Source of the DNA: Bacteroidia bacterium
GTDB taxonomy: Bacteria > Bacteroidota > Bacteroidia > B-17B0 > Aurantibacillaceae
DNA: 64,000 nucleotides
Assembly: GCA_018000995.1 (NCBI GenBank)
Contig: JAGNIU010000010.1
Coordinates: 1 to 64,000, forward strand
Direction: 5' to 3'
Positions 49,674-59,339 of this stretch are shown here, piece after piece (positions within the stretch are counted from its first letter, which is position 1; every line of letters starts with the position of its first letter). The notes beneath the pieces were generated by a model that was not told the origin of the DNA, did not search any database, and saw only the letters and a program-made list of their open reading frames with translations. The position numbers and the translations under genes were made by a program.

Positions 49674-52600
49674 CTACGGCGTAGTCTCAGTTGGCGTTTC
49701 CGTTTTTTTAGTAACGCTTTTCACCTTCTTAATATATCGTCTGTACAACTCAGCCCAAGTTTCATATTCTTCACGATAAAAAACACCAACGCCTTGTGTG
49801 TACGGTCCGCCTTGTGTGGTTAACTGTGTATTATCATTAGTCCGGTTAAAACCTTTTACGCGGTAACGTCCGTCTTCGGTAAGCTTATATTCAATATTCA
49901 CATCACCAATTAAACCACTGGTATTTGTTGTTTGATTATTATTGAAACCGAAATTACCATCCACCGATAAACGGTTGTTTAATAATTGTTTTGATAAAGC
50001 AACATCTAACTCATCACTGCTCACTTCATTTCCCGGACGGTAATTTACACCCACATCAACCTCTTTAGTTAAATTACTTAACCACCCGCTTAAACGATTC
50101 GACAACATTTCTGTTCCATTAGCTGCAATTGCAGAACCCGCCGAAATACCTCCTGAACCCGAATACTGCAATGGCGTCACAAAACTTTTTAATAATAGTA
50201 ATGAAAACACCTGACGATTCAACTCTGCTTCATCATTTAAAATACTTTGAATTTTTGAAGCTGTGTTTTCATCTAAAGTTGGTAAATCAATAGCAAACGA
50301 AATATTTGGCGCCATTAATTTATCGTGCATTAATAATTTACAATCCACGGGTAAACGTCGTTTGTAAGTACCGGTTGTATCGTGTGGGAATAACGGAGCA
50401 ATAGAAGCGCGTTGTTTGTAAATAGCTGCAATATCAATTTCGGCGGCGTACGGACTACCACTCCAGTTAATAGTGCTTCCCTTTTGAATATCGAATTTTT
50501 TTGTGATTACGTTTTCGAGTGTAAACAAATAATCGCCGCTACTTAGTTTGTATTCACCAAACATATCAAACTTACCAAGGTTACTAATATTTAATTTTAT
50601 ATCGCCTTTACCTCTTCCTCTGATAACATCGCCACTTTTTGCATCCAAAACAATTTGAACTTCGGCGTCAGGCGTAGCATGAACTTCCATATCCAATGTA
50701 AATCCGGATTTATGCTCTTCTTTCAATTTCTTGATTGTGTCTTGCTTAACAAAACGAATAAAATTATTCTCAGAAACTGAAGCCGGGCCGTCTAACGGAA
50801 TTGTGAACACTGTTCCCTTCTCAGTCTTCACTTTAATTTCCATCGCAATATTATTTAGGAAACCATAAATACCCGCTGTTCCTGTTGCATAAGCTTTTCC
50901 ATAAAACGGATCTTTACCAATGTTTGGTTTATTTAAAATCAACATATTCTTAAAATTCAAGTCATAGTCAATTTGCATATTCTTAAAATTGGTATGGAAA
51001 ATATTTCCATTCAATTCGCAGGGTGCTACTTTCTTATTTACATTATCTGTTAATTTTATATCCTGAAAACTAATTTGATCGGGATAAACATCAATAACCC
51101 CCGTTAAATAATAAACCACATTTAAATAATCTACTTTCAATTCACATTTAAGAATTTTGAATTTTCCGTTTATCATTGGCTTTTCCGGTGTTCCCGTAAC
51201 TTTTCCTTCTCCGGTTACTAGTCCGGAGTTTAAAGTAATAATACCTGCCAAATACGGGTTCAGTAAAGTAAGATTAGCAGGTTGTGCCGATAAAGTTATA
51301 TCTAAACTTTCCTCTTTTTTGTTGAGATAATAGTAACCCGAGAAACTTATATTTTTTATTTTCTCTCCAAATGGATTCTGAATTCCCATTGAAGTATAAC
51401 CGTCGAGGTATAAATATTTATCTGTGTTATTGTACTCTGCTTTTAATTCTCCGTAACCCAAGCTTTTGTCGTTCAGTTTTAATTTATCAAATGCTAAATC
51501 ACTACTAAAAGCCAAATTTTTTACGGTGTTGTGTAGTGAAAACTGTCCGTTCAATACCCCTTCCAACTTTAAAGATCTTCCAAAAAACGGGCTCAACTGT
51601 TTTAACTGAAAATTCCGTACATCAAATGCAAGTTTATCACCCGGCTTAGCGGATAAGCCTCCGTAAATAGAAAGTCCTTGATTACCATTTGAGAAAATTA
51701 ACGGTTTTACTCTAACTGTACCTGAAGAATCAATAAACGTACTATCCGAAGTAATTAAATTCCAAGTGCTATCGTGAGCGGTTAAAAATATATTATCAAA
51801 GGTTAAAGTGGCTATGCTATTATCAACAAACATTTTTCCGGCAATCTTTCCTGCGTTTTTAGGCGAAGTTTTATTATCCCATTCTGCATTATACTTTGTG
51901 TTTTTATCTTTTGACACAAAATACATGAAGTAATTATTGATGCGGATACTATCCGTTAAATCAATATGATCAGATTTCAATACTAAATTGATTTTATTGT
52001 TTTGAGAATACGACTCGATTCGGTTTTTATTAAATCGTATTGTTTTGTAACGGATAGAATCAGAATTGGCATTAAGATTTAATATATTTTTAGAAGCGTC
52101 AAAATCCCCTTCAAATACCGAACCTGAACTAATCATTAAATCATTCGACATAAAATCACGAATAGTATTGAATTTTTTGATGGTTAGTTTATACTTGAAT
52201 ACGTCGGTATAAACAGTATTTCCTTTGTTCTTAACAAAAAACGCGGGGTAATACGCAAACATAAACTGATTAAAGGCAGGACCAAGATTAGTAATTTTAA
52301 AAGGACCGTTAACTGACAAATTAAAGATATTAGAAGTCAGTTTTAGTTGTTTTTCAATTGTTGACTGTTCAAGTGCTAAATCAAAAGTGCTAATCTTATA
52401 CTCTTTTTCCTCTGTTTTATAAATAGTATTATCGATGTTGATTACACCGGATACATTATCAATATTATCTCCTTTCAAAATAATAAATACTTGTGAAGAA
52501 ATAAAACCGTCGGTTTTGGTATCCACTAATCCTAGGCGTTTTAAATTTAATTTATTGATGGTGGAGATAAAATCCATTTCCGGAATTTTATTATTCAAAT

Positions 52601-54161
52601 CAATTTTCCCGTCGAAATCCAAATCGGCATTATTATCCTTCATCACAAATTTTCCCTTAAATACTTTATTTCTTACATTTCCGTTTATGGTGATGTGTTG
52701 ATAAGCGTAATTTTTAAATGTGATGTTATTGATGTATCCGTTTAATTCGGCATCCACATCCTTTAAGGTTATTCCTTTGCCCTTAATATTAGAATTAATT
52801 GATAAAGCACCCAAATCCGGCAAGCCTGCCAGTTTCCCTAAATTAAAATTGTTTGATGCTAATCTACCTTTGTAACTAACAATATCTTTTACAGTATCAA
52901 TATGCATTTGTAAATCGGTGTACAAAGAACCGAGTGCTGTTTTAAATGTTCCGTCAGAAGCAAAATCATTTATATAACCATCAAACTTTCCTTTAAAAGT
53001 AACGATGCCTAATTTCGAGATATTGGAAGGTAATTCTATATGTTTCTTTTCAGAAAAAGGATAAGTAGGAATTTTTTCTATATCTTTTTTACTGGTACTT
53101 AAATTCTGTACATCAAAATGCAAGTAAGTGTTTTTAATATCCGGCAATCCTTTTAAAGCTAAATTCCCTGCAAACTTTGTGTTTTCAGCAAAAAGAAATT
53201 TAATTTTTTCACCTTTCAAATCGTTTACATAACCTTTTACATTGCCACTAAAATAAAGTTCTTTATCCAAGCCATTTAATTCTTTTACAAAATAGGCTAT
53301 GTCCTTAAAATTTATCTTTGTTTCCTCTAACAACAGCGCACGTATTTTTACTTTATTAATAAAATCCTGATAATCCTCCCAAGTCGTATAATTAAACGAG
53401 AAACCTCCTTTTAAAACACTGTTAGTTGTTTTTAAATTCAAATTCATGCAGACTAATTCTTCGGAGGATATTTTAATATTTCCGTTAAAGTCTTCCAAAA
53501 CCAAACCACATTGTTCGTTAAACTTTAATCCTTTAACATTAGAAAATATTTTAGTGTTGACTATTTTAATGTTATTGAATTCACCATGCACATTCTTAAC
53601 ATGGATGTTATTGAAATTAATATTCTCGGTAACCGAAACATCATGGCGTTCATTTCTGTAAACAAACTCAACATTACTTAAAAGCAATCTTCCGTAAGAA
53701 ATTTTCCATGTAGAAGCACTTTTAACAGAAGTAGTATCTCCTGAAGAAAAATAATTAACCAGCTGCTGAAAATTAAAATCATCTTTGTCTTTATACTTTA
53801 CAATTTTAGTTTTTGTATCACTTAATTTTACTTCCGAAATTTGTAGAGTTTGTTTTCTGTAATTAAAATTATCGAAGGTGACCGAAATAGATTTACTGTA
53901 AAGAATGGTATCGTGCCTATCATCTTCAACAAAAACGCCTTCTAACTCAGCGCTCTTTACAAAATGCAGTTTTACCTTGTCAATTTCAATCCGAGTTCCA
54001 ATTTCATCCGATAAATAAGAGGAAGCTTTATGAGCCAGCCAGGTTTGAAAATCCGAAGAGTTTACAGCTATCACCACAAAAACGCATAAAAGAACCACCA
54101 AAACAAACGTGTACTTGAGTGTTTTAAGCAATATTCTTGTAATTTTACGCCATACGGTCAT
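49674..54161 (-). CDS. tamB: Translocation/assembly module TamB-like protein
   Basis: The 1495-residue protein has one N-terminal transmembrane segment (about 15-34, 'TFVLVVLLCVFVVIAVNS'). A very long beta-rich region follows, with the DUF490 domain in the last 450 residues ('GRGKGDIKLNISNLGKFDMFGEYKLSSGDYLFTLEN', 'WSGSPYAAEIDIAAIYKQRASIAPLF', 'LLLLKSFVTPLQYSG', 'LDVALSKQLLNNRLSVDGNFGF'). TamB spans the periplasm as a lipid-conducting groove and supports outer-membrane assembly. Bacteroidota members are often longer than E. coli TamB (about 1,260). No TamA partner is visible here. It is divergent from tsaD with a 30-bp gap. Confidence 0.88.
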   Translation of the reverse strand: MTVWRKITRILLKTLKYTFVLVVLLCVFVVIAVNSSDFQTWLAHKASSYLSDEIGTRIEIDKVKLHFVKSAELEGVFVEDDRHDTILYSKSISVTFDNFNYRKQTLQISEVKLSDTKTKIVKYKDKDDFNFQQLVNYFSSGDTTSVKSASTWKISYGRLLLSNVEFVYRNERHDVSVTENINFNNIHVKNVHGEFNNIKIVNTKIFSNVKGLKFNEQCGLVLEDFNGNIKISSEELVCMNLNLKTTNSVLKGGFSFNYTTWEDYQDFINKVKIRALLLEETKINFKDIAYFVKELNGLDKELYFSGNVKGYVNDLKGEKIKFLFAENTKFAGNLALKGLPDIKNTYLHFDVQNLSTSKKDIEKIPTYPFSEKKHIELPSNISKLGIVTFKGKFDGYINDFASDGTFKTALGSLYTDLQMHIDTVKDIVSYKGRLASNNFNLGKLAGLPDLGALSINSNIKGKGITLKDVDAELNGYINNITFKNYAYQHITINGNVRNKVFKGKFVMKDNNADLDFDGKIDLNNKIPEMDFISTINKLNLKRLGLVDTKTDGFISSQVFIILKGDNIDNVSGVINIDNTIYKTEEKEYKISTFDLALEQSTIEKQLKLTSNIFNLSVNGPFKITNLGPAFNQFMFAYYPAFFVKNKGNTVYTDVFKYKLTIKKFNTIRDFMSNDLMISSGSVFEGDFDASKNILNLNANSDSIRYKTIRFNKNRIESYSQNNKINLVLKSDHIDLTDSIRINNYFMYFVSKDKNTKYNAEWDNKTSPKNAGKIAGKMFVDNSIATLTFDNIFLTAHDSTWNLITSDSTFIDSSGTVRVKPLIFSNGNQGLSIYGGLSAKPGDKLAFDVRNFQLKQLSPFFGRSLKLEGVLNGQFSLHNTVKNLAFSSDLAFDKLKLNDKSLGYGELKAEYNNTDKYLYLDGYTSMGIQNPFGEKIKNISFSGYYYLNKKEESLDITLSAQPANLTLLNPYLAGIITLNSGLVTGEGKVTGTPEKPMINGKFKILKCELKVDYLNVVYYLTGVIDVYPDQISFQDIKLTDNVNKKVAPCELNGNIFHTNFKNMQIDYDLNFKNMLILNKPNIGKDPFYGKAYATGTAGIYGFLNNIAMEIKVKTEKGTVFTIPLDGPASVSENNFIRFVKQDTIKKLKEEHKSGFTLDMEVHATPDAEVQIVLDAKSGDVIRGRGKGDIKLNISNLGKFDMFGEYKLSSGDYLFTLENVITKKFDIQKGSTINWSGSPYAAEIDIAAIYKQRASIAPLFPHDTTGTYKRRLPVDCKLLMHDKLMAPNISFAIDLPTLDENTASKIQSILNDEAELNRQVFSLLLLKSFVTPLQYSGSGGISAGSAIAANGTEMLSNRLSGWLSNLTKEVDVGVNYRPGNEVSSDELDVALSKQLLNNRLSVDGNFGFNNNQTTNTSGLIGDVNIEYKLTEDGRYRVKGFNRTNDNTQLTTQGGPYTQGVGVFYREEYETWAELYRRYIKKVKSVTKKTETPTETTP

Positions 54162-54191
54162 AAGCCTATAAAGTTAATAAAAATTAGACGC

Positions 54192-55229
54192 ATGAAGAGT
54201 GATAAAGTTTATATTCTCGGAATAGAATCGAGTTGCGACGATACTTCATGTGCTATTATAGAAAACGATGTTTTACTCTCCAATGTTACAGCAAATCAGA
54301 AAATACACGAGCAATACGGAGGCGTAATACCTGAATTAGCCAGTCGCGACCACCAAAAAAACATTGTACCAACGGTACATGCTGCATTGGAAAAAGCCGG
54401 TGTTAATTTATCACAAATATCAGCCATTGCCTTTACACGCGGTCCCGGTTTAATGGGAAGTTTATTGGTAGGAACCAGTTTTGCTAAGTCTTTATCAATG
54501 GGATTAAATATTCCATTAATTGAAGTAAATCACATGCAAGCGCATATTCTTGCTCATTTTATTCAAGAAAAAGAAAACCCGCGCCGTCATCCTGAGCTTG
54601 CCGAAGGGCCGTTTTTGTGTCTTACGGTTAGTGGCGGTCATACCCAAATTGTGAAAGTAAAAGATTATTTAAACTTTGAATTAATAGGAGAAACACAAGA
54701 CGACGCCGTTGGTGAAGCCTTTGATAAAGCTGCTAAAATATTAGGTTTGCCTTATCCGGGTGGACCATTAATTGATAAATACGCACAGACCGGGAATCCC
54801 ACTAAATTTTCTTTCTCCAAATCGAAAGTACCGGGATTGAATTATAGTTTTAGTGGCATAAAGACTTCCTTTTTATATTTTATTCAGAATGCTGTAAAAG
54901 AAAATCCAAAATTTATAGAAGAGAACTTGAATGATATTTGTGCTTCGTATCAAAATCATTTAGTAAAAACCTTATTGCATAATTTGGAGGAAGCTTCCAA
55001 ACTTCACAACATAAATCAAATTGCCATTGCAGGAGGTGTTTCTGCAAACAGCGAATTACGTAAACAACTGAAAGAAACCGGCGAAAAATTGAAATGGGAT
55101 GTATTTATTCCCCCATTTGAGTTTTGTACTGATAATGCCGCTATGATTGCAATTACAGGCTATTACAAATTTCTTAAAAAAGAGTTTTGCGATTTGTCAG
55201 CGGTTCCGCAAGCGCGATACCATTTATAA
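54192..55229 (+). CDS. tsaD: tRNA N6-adenosine threonylcarbamoyltransferase with a repeat-derived insert
   Basis: The 345-residue enzyme has the TsaD motifs. 'ILGIESSCDDTSCAII' comes first, then the metal-binding histidines in 'EVNHMQAHILAHF' (HxxxH), and 'LTVSGGHTQIV'. 'GEAFDKAAKILGLPYPGGP' and 'IAIAGGVSANSELR' follow, and the third ligand region is 'TDNAAMIA'. It makes threonylcarbamoyladenosine-37 in ANN-decoding tRNAs. Residues 130-140 ('PRRHPELAEGP') lie in a loop just before the VSGGHT motif and are encoded by a copy of the REP-like core, an in-frame insert not seen in typical TsaD. The gene is divergent from tamB. Confidence 0.93.
   Translation: MKSDKVYILGIESSCDDTSCAIIENDVLLSNVTANQKIHEQYGGVIPELASRDHQKNIVPTVHAALEKAGVNLSQISAIAFTRGPGLMGSLLVGTSFAKSLSMGLNIPLIEVNHMQAHILAHFIQEKENPRRHPELAEGPFLCLTVSGGHTQIVKVKDYLNFELIGETQDDAVGEAFDKAAKILGLPYPGGPLIDKYAQTGNPTKFSFSKSKVPGLNYSFSGIKTSFLYFIQNAVKENPKFIEENLNDICASYQNHLVKTLLHNLEEASKLHNINQIAIAGGVSANSELRKQLKETGEKLKWDVFIPPFEFCTDNAAMIAITGYYKFLKKEFCDLSAVPQARYHL
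54585..54608. repeat. REP-like core inserted in the tsaD coding sequence
   Basis: The stretch contains CATCCTGAGCTTGCCGAAGG, the same core as the intergenic copies at 33006-33020 and 59191-59209. It is read in frame as 'RHPELAEG'. Neither stop codon nor frameshift results. Confidence 0.75.
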
Positions 55230-55250
55230 AGTAAAATTACTCAGTTATTT

Positions 55251-55334
55251 CTGCGTTTATCTGCGTTATCTGCGGGAAAAATCACTGTATGCGCTTTTAA
55301 TGGTTTCACGCAGATTTCGCGGATTTTCGCAGAT
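55251..55334. repeat. Inverted repeat of CTGCG-rich words, family C
   Basis: The left arm (55251-55277) has CTGCGTTTATCTGCGTTATC and the right arm (55307-55334) has CACGCAGATTTCGCGGATTT, nearly complementary over 20+ bases. The element lies in the tsaD-lpdA gap, downstream of tsaD. No coding potential. It differs in sequence from families A and B. Confidence 0.65.
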
Positions 55335-55446
55335 AGCTATATGTATTTTAATCCTATAATACCCTGAATTTCAACCCGAATTAATTAGGAAAAATTCAAG
55401 TTTAGATTAATATAAATCTTAAATTAGCATTCTATAAATTACAATT

Positions 55447-56835
55447 ATGAGCTACGATGTTATTGTTATTGGAAGTGGTCCTGGTGGTTATGTTACTGCC
55501 ATCCGTGCTTCTCAATTAGGTTTTAAAACCGCTGTTATTGAAAAAGAAAATCTTGGTGGTATTTGTTTAAACTGGGGTTGTATCCCCACCAAAGCTTTAT
55601 TAAAAAGCGCGCAGGTATTCGAATATTTAAATCACGCGAAAGATTACGGTATTAGTGCTGATAATATTAAAGCGGATTTCGGTGCTGTTATAAAACGTAG
55701 CCGCGATGTAGCAGATGGTATGAGCAAAGGCATTCAATTTTTAATGAAGAAAAATAAAATTGATGTGATTATGGGAACGGCTAAAGTAAAGCCGGGAAAA
55801 AAAGTTGAAGTAAAAGATGCTGAAGGAAAAGTAACCGTTTACGACGGAAAACATATTATCATAGCAACAGGCGCACGATCTCGTCAGTTACCAAATTTAC
55901 CACAAGACGGTAAAAAAATTATTGGTTACCGTGAGGCGATGAGCTTACCTAAACAACCTAAGACAATGGTCGTTGTTGGTTCGGGTGCTATCGGCGTTGA
56001 GTTCGCTTATTTTTATGCAACTATGGGAACGAAAGTTACGGTTGTTGAATTCATGCCGAACATTGTTCCGGTTGAAGATGAAGAAGTATCAAAACAATTA
56101 GAGAAATCATTTAAGAAGGTTGGTATTGATATCATGACAGAAGCTTCTGTTGAGAGTGTAGATACAAAAGGTGATGGTTGTAAAGTAAAAGTGAAAACCA
56201 AAGTTGGTGAGATTATTTTAGATGCTGATATCGTTTTATCTGCAGTTGGAATTGCTTCTAACATTGAAGGCATTGGCTTAGAAGAAACAGGCATTAAAAC
56301 CGATAAAGGAAAAGTTGTAGTTGATAAATTTTACGCAACAAATGTTCCGGGCTATTACGCTATTGGAGATTGTGTTCCCGGTCAAGCTTTAGCTCACGTA
56401 GCAAGTGCTGAAGGAATTACTTGCGTAGAAAAAATTAAAGGTTTACATGTTGATCCGATTGATTACAATAACATTCCGGGTTGTACGTATTGTCAGCCGG
56501 AGATTGCTTCTGTTGGATTTACAGAGAAGAAAGCGAAAGAAGCAGGTTACACTGTTAAAGTTGGGAAATTCCCTTTCATGGCATCAGGAAAAGCAAAAGC
56601 TGCCGGTGCTGCTGATGGATTTGTGAAATTAATTTTTGATGCGAAATACGGCGAGTTATTAGGCGCGCACATGATTGGTGCTAACGTAACGGAGATGGTT
56701 GCTGAAACTGTTGCCATCCGTAAATTAGAGACAACAGGACACGAATTAATTAAAACGATTCACCCTCACCCTACTATGAGTGAGGCTATCATGGAAGCTG
56801 CTGCTGCGGCTTACGGTGAAGTAATTCACATCTAA
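55447..56835 (+). CDS. lpdA: Dihydrolipoyl dehydrogenase (E3)
   Basis: The 462-residue flavoprotein has the FAD site 'VIVIGSGPGGYVTAIRASQLG' and the redox disulfide 'GGICLNWGCIPTKALL' (Cys 40 and 45). The NAD site is 'MVVVGSGAIGVEFAYFYATMGTKVTVVE'. The second FAD motif is 'YYAIGDCVPGQALAHVASAEG', and the catalytic His-Glu pair (about 441 and 446) sits in 'HPHPTMSEAIMEAA'. It reoxidises lipoamide in the 2-oxo acid dehydrogenase complexes or glycine cleavage. No E1 or E2 gene is adjacent, so the complex it serves cannot be told. Confidence 0.95.
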   Translation: MSYDVIVIGSGPGGYVTAIRASQLGFKTAVIEKENLGGICLNWGCIPTKALLKSAQVFEYLNHAKDYGISADNIKADFGAVIKRSRDVADGMSKGIQFLMKKNKIDVIMGTAKVKPGKKVEVKDAEGKVTVYDGKHIIIATGARSRQLPNLPQDGKKIIGYREAMSLPKQPKTMVVVGSGAIGVEFAYFYATMGTKVTVVEFMPNIVPVEDEEVSKQLEKSFKKVGIDIMTEASVESVDTKGDGCKVKVKTKVGEIILDADIVLSAVGIASNIEGIGLEETGIKTDKGKVVVDKFYATNVPGYYAIGDCVPGQALAHVASAEGITCVEKIKGLHVDPIDYNNIPGCTYCQPEIASVGFTEKKAKEAGYTVKVGKFPFMASGKAKAAGAADGFVKLIFDAKYGELLGAHMIGANVTEMVAETVAIRKLETTGHELIKTIHPHPTMSEAIMEAAAAAYGEVIHI

Positions 56836-56860
56836 TACAAAGTATTAAACATAATTTAAA

Positions 56861-56889
56861 AACGGGTTCATTATGAGCCCGTTTTTTTT
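56861..56889 (+). terminator. Rho-independent terminator after lpdA
   Basis: The stem AACGGGTTCA (56861-56870) pairs with TGAGCCCGTT (56874-56883) with one wobble and a 3-nt loop, followed by eight T. It lies 16 nt before the next gene's TTG start. Confidence 0.85.
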
Positions 56890-56904
56890 ATATTTACTAC
56901 TGAA

Positions 56905-59172
56905 TTGAAGAAACATTTATTTATATTTTTTATTTTACTAAGCTCCTTTCTTTTTGCACAGAAAAAAGATAAGGCTTGGTTTTTATTAGATGGTATCGAC
57001 TACAAAACGCTTTCTCCACAGGATAAATATATTTTTGATTCCATACTTCCACTCTATCACACAGCCAATCACGATTCCATTCGCTTACGACATTTAATTT
57101 TCTTTGCGAATACTTTAGGTGATGAAAAAATTTGGCCACGTTATAATCAACTAGCTTTAAAATTGGCCGAAAAAGGTGGTGAAGACAGAGCTTTCTTAAT
57201 TTTTAAAACGCACGCATTAAATAATGTGGCGTATGAATTATCTACACTTAAAAATGATGCAAAGGGAGCACTTGCCATTTATGAGGACATTTATAAAATT
57301 CAAAACCGACTAAATGATTTAACCGGACTTTCAGCTACTACTAATAATCTTGCCAACATTTATAAAAAACAAGGCAACACTGAGAAAGCCATCGAGTATC
57401 ATTTAAAATCTTTGGCTACTAAAGAAAAAAATAACGATAAATTAGGTGTTGGTATTTCCTATAATAATTTAGGCTCCATTTATAGAGACCAAGGTGATTT
57501 AGTATCGGCAGTAAATTGTTTTTCGAAAGCATTAAAATTGTTTGAAAGTCAGAAAGACAACCGGCAAGTGGCCAATGCACTTATTAATTTAGGACGCGTG
57601 TATCAAAATCAGGGAGATGTAAATAAAGCCCTTGAGAATTATAAAAAAGCTAAACTTCTATTTGAAATGATTGGTGAAAGACAATCCGTTGCTTCAACAC
57701 TACATTTTATTGGATTAGCGTATGAAGATAAAGGCGAGAGTGAAAAGGTATTCAAAAATTATTATGAAGCTAAACGTGAATACGAAAAAATTGGCGATTT
57801 AATTGGGATTGGAAATTCTCACATTTACATGGCTGAAGCTTATAAACGTTTGGGGCGACAGGACAGTGCCATTATATTATTGAACAAAGCTTGTGATATT
57901 TTTAAGGAAGGCGAAAACAAATATTCCTTAACTCAAGCCTATTCAAATTTAGCAGATATTTATTTTGAAAGGGACGAATTATTAAAAGCAGAAAATTACG
58001 CTAAGGAAGCGCTACAAATTGCCGAGACTTTTGGCTATCCATCTTTAATAAGAGGTCCTTCTTATGTATTGTACAGAGTTTATAAAAAGCAATCGAAAAT
58101 TGGACCATCGCTTGAGATGTATGAGCAATTTATTAAGATGCGCGATAGTTTAGACCGTATTGAAAACAAGAAAGGAATTTTAAAACAACAATTTAAATCG
58201 GAGTACGATAAAAAAATTGTTGCTGATAGTATTGCGCAAGCCAATGAAAGATTAATAGAACAAAGCCGACACGAACACGAAATTGCTCGTCAACGTTTAT
58301 TTACTTATGGTGGGGGTTTTGGTTTTGTATTGATGTTAGTGATTGCCTTTATTTCTTTTAGAGCTTTTAAAAACAAACAACATGCTAATAAAGAAATATC
58401 GCAACAAAAACATATTATAGAAGAAAAACAAAAAGCCATTGTAGATTCGATTAATTATGCAAAGAGAATTCAATATACTCTATTAGCGCATGAAGATTTA
58501 TTGAAAGGTAATCTGAATGAACACTTCGTTATATTTAAACCGAAGGACATAGTAAGTGGCGATTTTTATTGGGCGACTTCTGCTAATAATAAATTTTATC
58601 TCGCTGTTTGTGACTCAACCGGCCACGGCGTTCCCGGTGCCTTCATGAGTTTATTAAACATTGGTTTTTTAAGTGAAGCGATAAATGAAAAAGGAATTTA
58701 CCAACCACACGAAGTTTTAAATTATGTCCGCCAGAAATTAATTGAAAGCATCAGCAAAGAAGAACAGAAAGATGGTTTTGACGGTACTTTAGTTTGTTTT
58801 GACAAAGCGAATAATACCATAACCTACTCTTCAGCTAATAACAGAGTACTATTATTTCAAAACGAAAAAATTAACGAACTAGGCTACGATAAAATGCCGG
58901 TTGGACAAGCCGAGAAACTAAACTCATTTAACTCACATACTGTAAACAGCAACAAAGGCGACATTTTATATTTACTAACCGATGGTTATAGCGACCAATT
59001 TGGTGGACCAGCCGGAAAAAAATTCAAGTACAAACAATTTAGCGAAACGCTTCATCAAATAGCAACATTACCACTACCCCAACAAAAAGAAAAACTAGAA
59101 TTCGCCTTCAACGCCTGGAAAGGTGAGCAGGAACAGGTGGACGATGTGTGCGTTATCGGCATCCGCCTATAA
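56905..59172 (+). CDS. TPR sensor with SpoIIE/PP2C-type phosphatase domain
   Basis: The 755-residue protein starts with TTG, supported by a signal peptide (KKHLFIFFILLSSFLFAQ). TPR units fill about 60-380 ('LSATTNNLANIYKKQGNTEKAIEYHLKSL' and seven or more others). A coiled coil and a transmembrane span follow at about 470-490 ('GFGFVLMLVIAFISFRAF'). A cytoplasmic SpoIIE domain occupies about 530-755, with 'IVSGDFYWA', 'AVCDSTGHGVPGAFMSLLN', 'LLTDGYSDQFGG' and 'VDDVCVIGIRL', all metal-binding acidic residues present. It likely dephosphorylates a serine on an anti-sigma-factor antagonist. No such partner is next to it. Confidence 0.87.
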   Translation: MKKHLFIFFILLSSFLFAQKKDKAWFLLDGIDYKTLSPQDKYIFDSILPLYHTANHDSIRLRHLIFFANTLGDEKIWPRYNQLALKLAEKGGEDRAFLIFKTHALNNVAYELSTLKNDAKGALAIYEDIYKIQNRLNDLTGLSATTNNLANIYKKQGNTEKAIEYHLKSLATKEKNNDKLGVGISYNNLGSIYRDQGDLVSAVNCFSKALKLFESQKDNRQVANALINLGRVYQNQGDVNKALENYKKAKLLFEMIGERQSVASTLHFIGLAYEDKGESEKVFKNYYEAKREYEKIGDLIGIGNSHIYMAEAYKRLGRQDSAIILLNKACDIFKEGENKYSLTQAYSNLADIYFERDELLKAENYAKEALQIAETFGYPSLIRGPSYVLYRVYKKQSKIGPSLEMYEQFIKMRDSLDRIENKKGILKQQFKSEYDKKIVADSIAQANERLIEQSRHEHEIARQRLFTYGGGFGFVLMLVIAFISFRAFKNKQHANKEISQQKHIIEEKQKAIVDSINYAKRIQYTLLAHEDLLKGNLNEHFVIFKPKDIVSGDFYWATSANNKFYLAVCDSTGHGVPGAFMSLLNIGFLSEAINEKGIYQPHEVLNYVRQKLIESISKEEQKDGFDGTLVCFDKANNTITYSSANNRVLLFQNEKINELGYDKMPVGQAEKLNSFNSHTVNSNKGDILYLLTDGYSDQFGGPAGKKFKYKQFSETLHQIATLPLPQQKEKLEFAFNAWKGEQEQVDDVCVIGIRL

Positions 59173-59190
59173 CGGACACGAGGAAGCCTG

Positions 59191-59209
59191 CCCTGAGCTT
59201 GCCGAAGGG
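59191..59209. repeat. REP-like core, single copy
   Basis: The sequence CCCTGAGCTTGCCGAAGGG lies 18 nt after the phosphatase stop. Its outer bases CCCT/AGGG form a short stem. It matches the tsaD insert in 16 of 16 core positions and differs by one base from the 33 kb copy. Confidence 0.65.
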
Positions 59210-59339
59210 TTTGTGTGATTGGGATTAGGTTGTAAAAGAGAAACTCTTTGTAGTGTAGAGATAAATAAGACAAAAATCATTTAATGAGCTCGACTTTCGT
59301 TCGATTTAATTAATATATTTACTTACTAATTCACCAATC

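Noticed and set aside
54579-54611. Frameshift or assembly error in tsaD
   Set aside because: The insert is in frame, all catalytic motifs on both sides are intact, and the core matches repeats elsewhere in the window.
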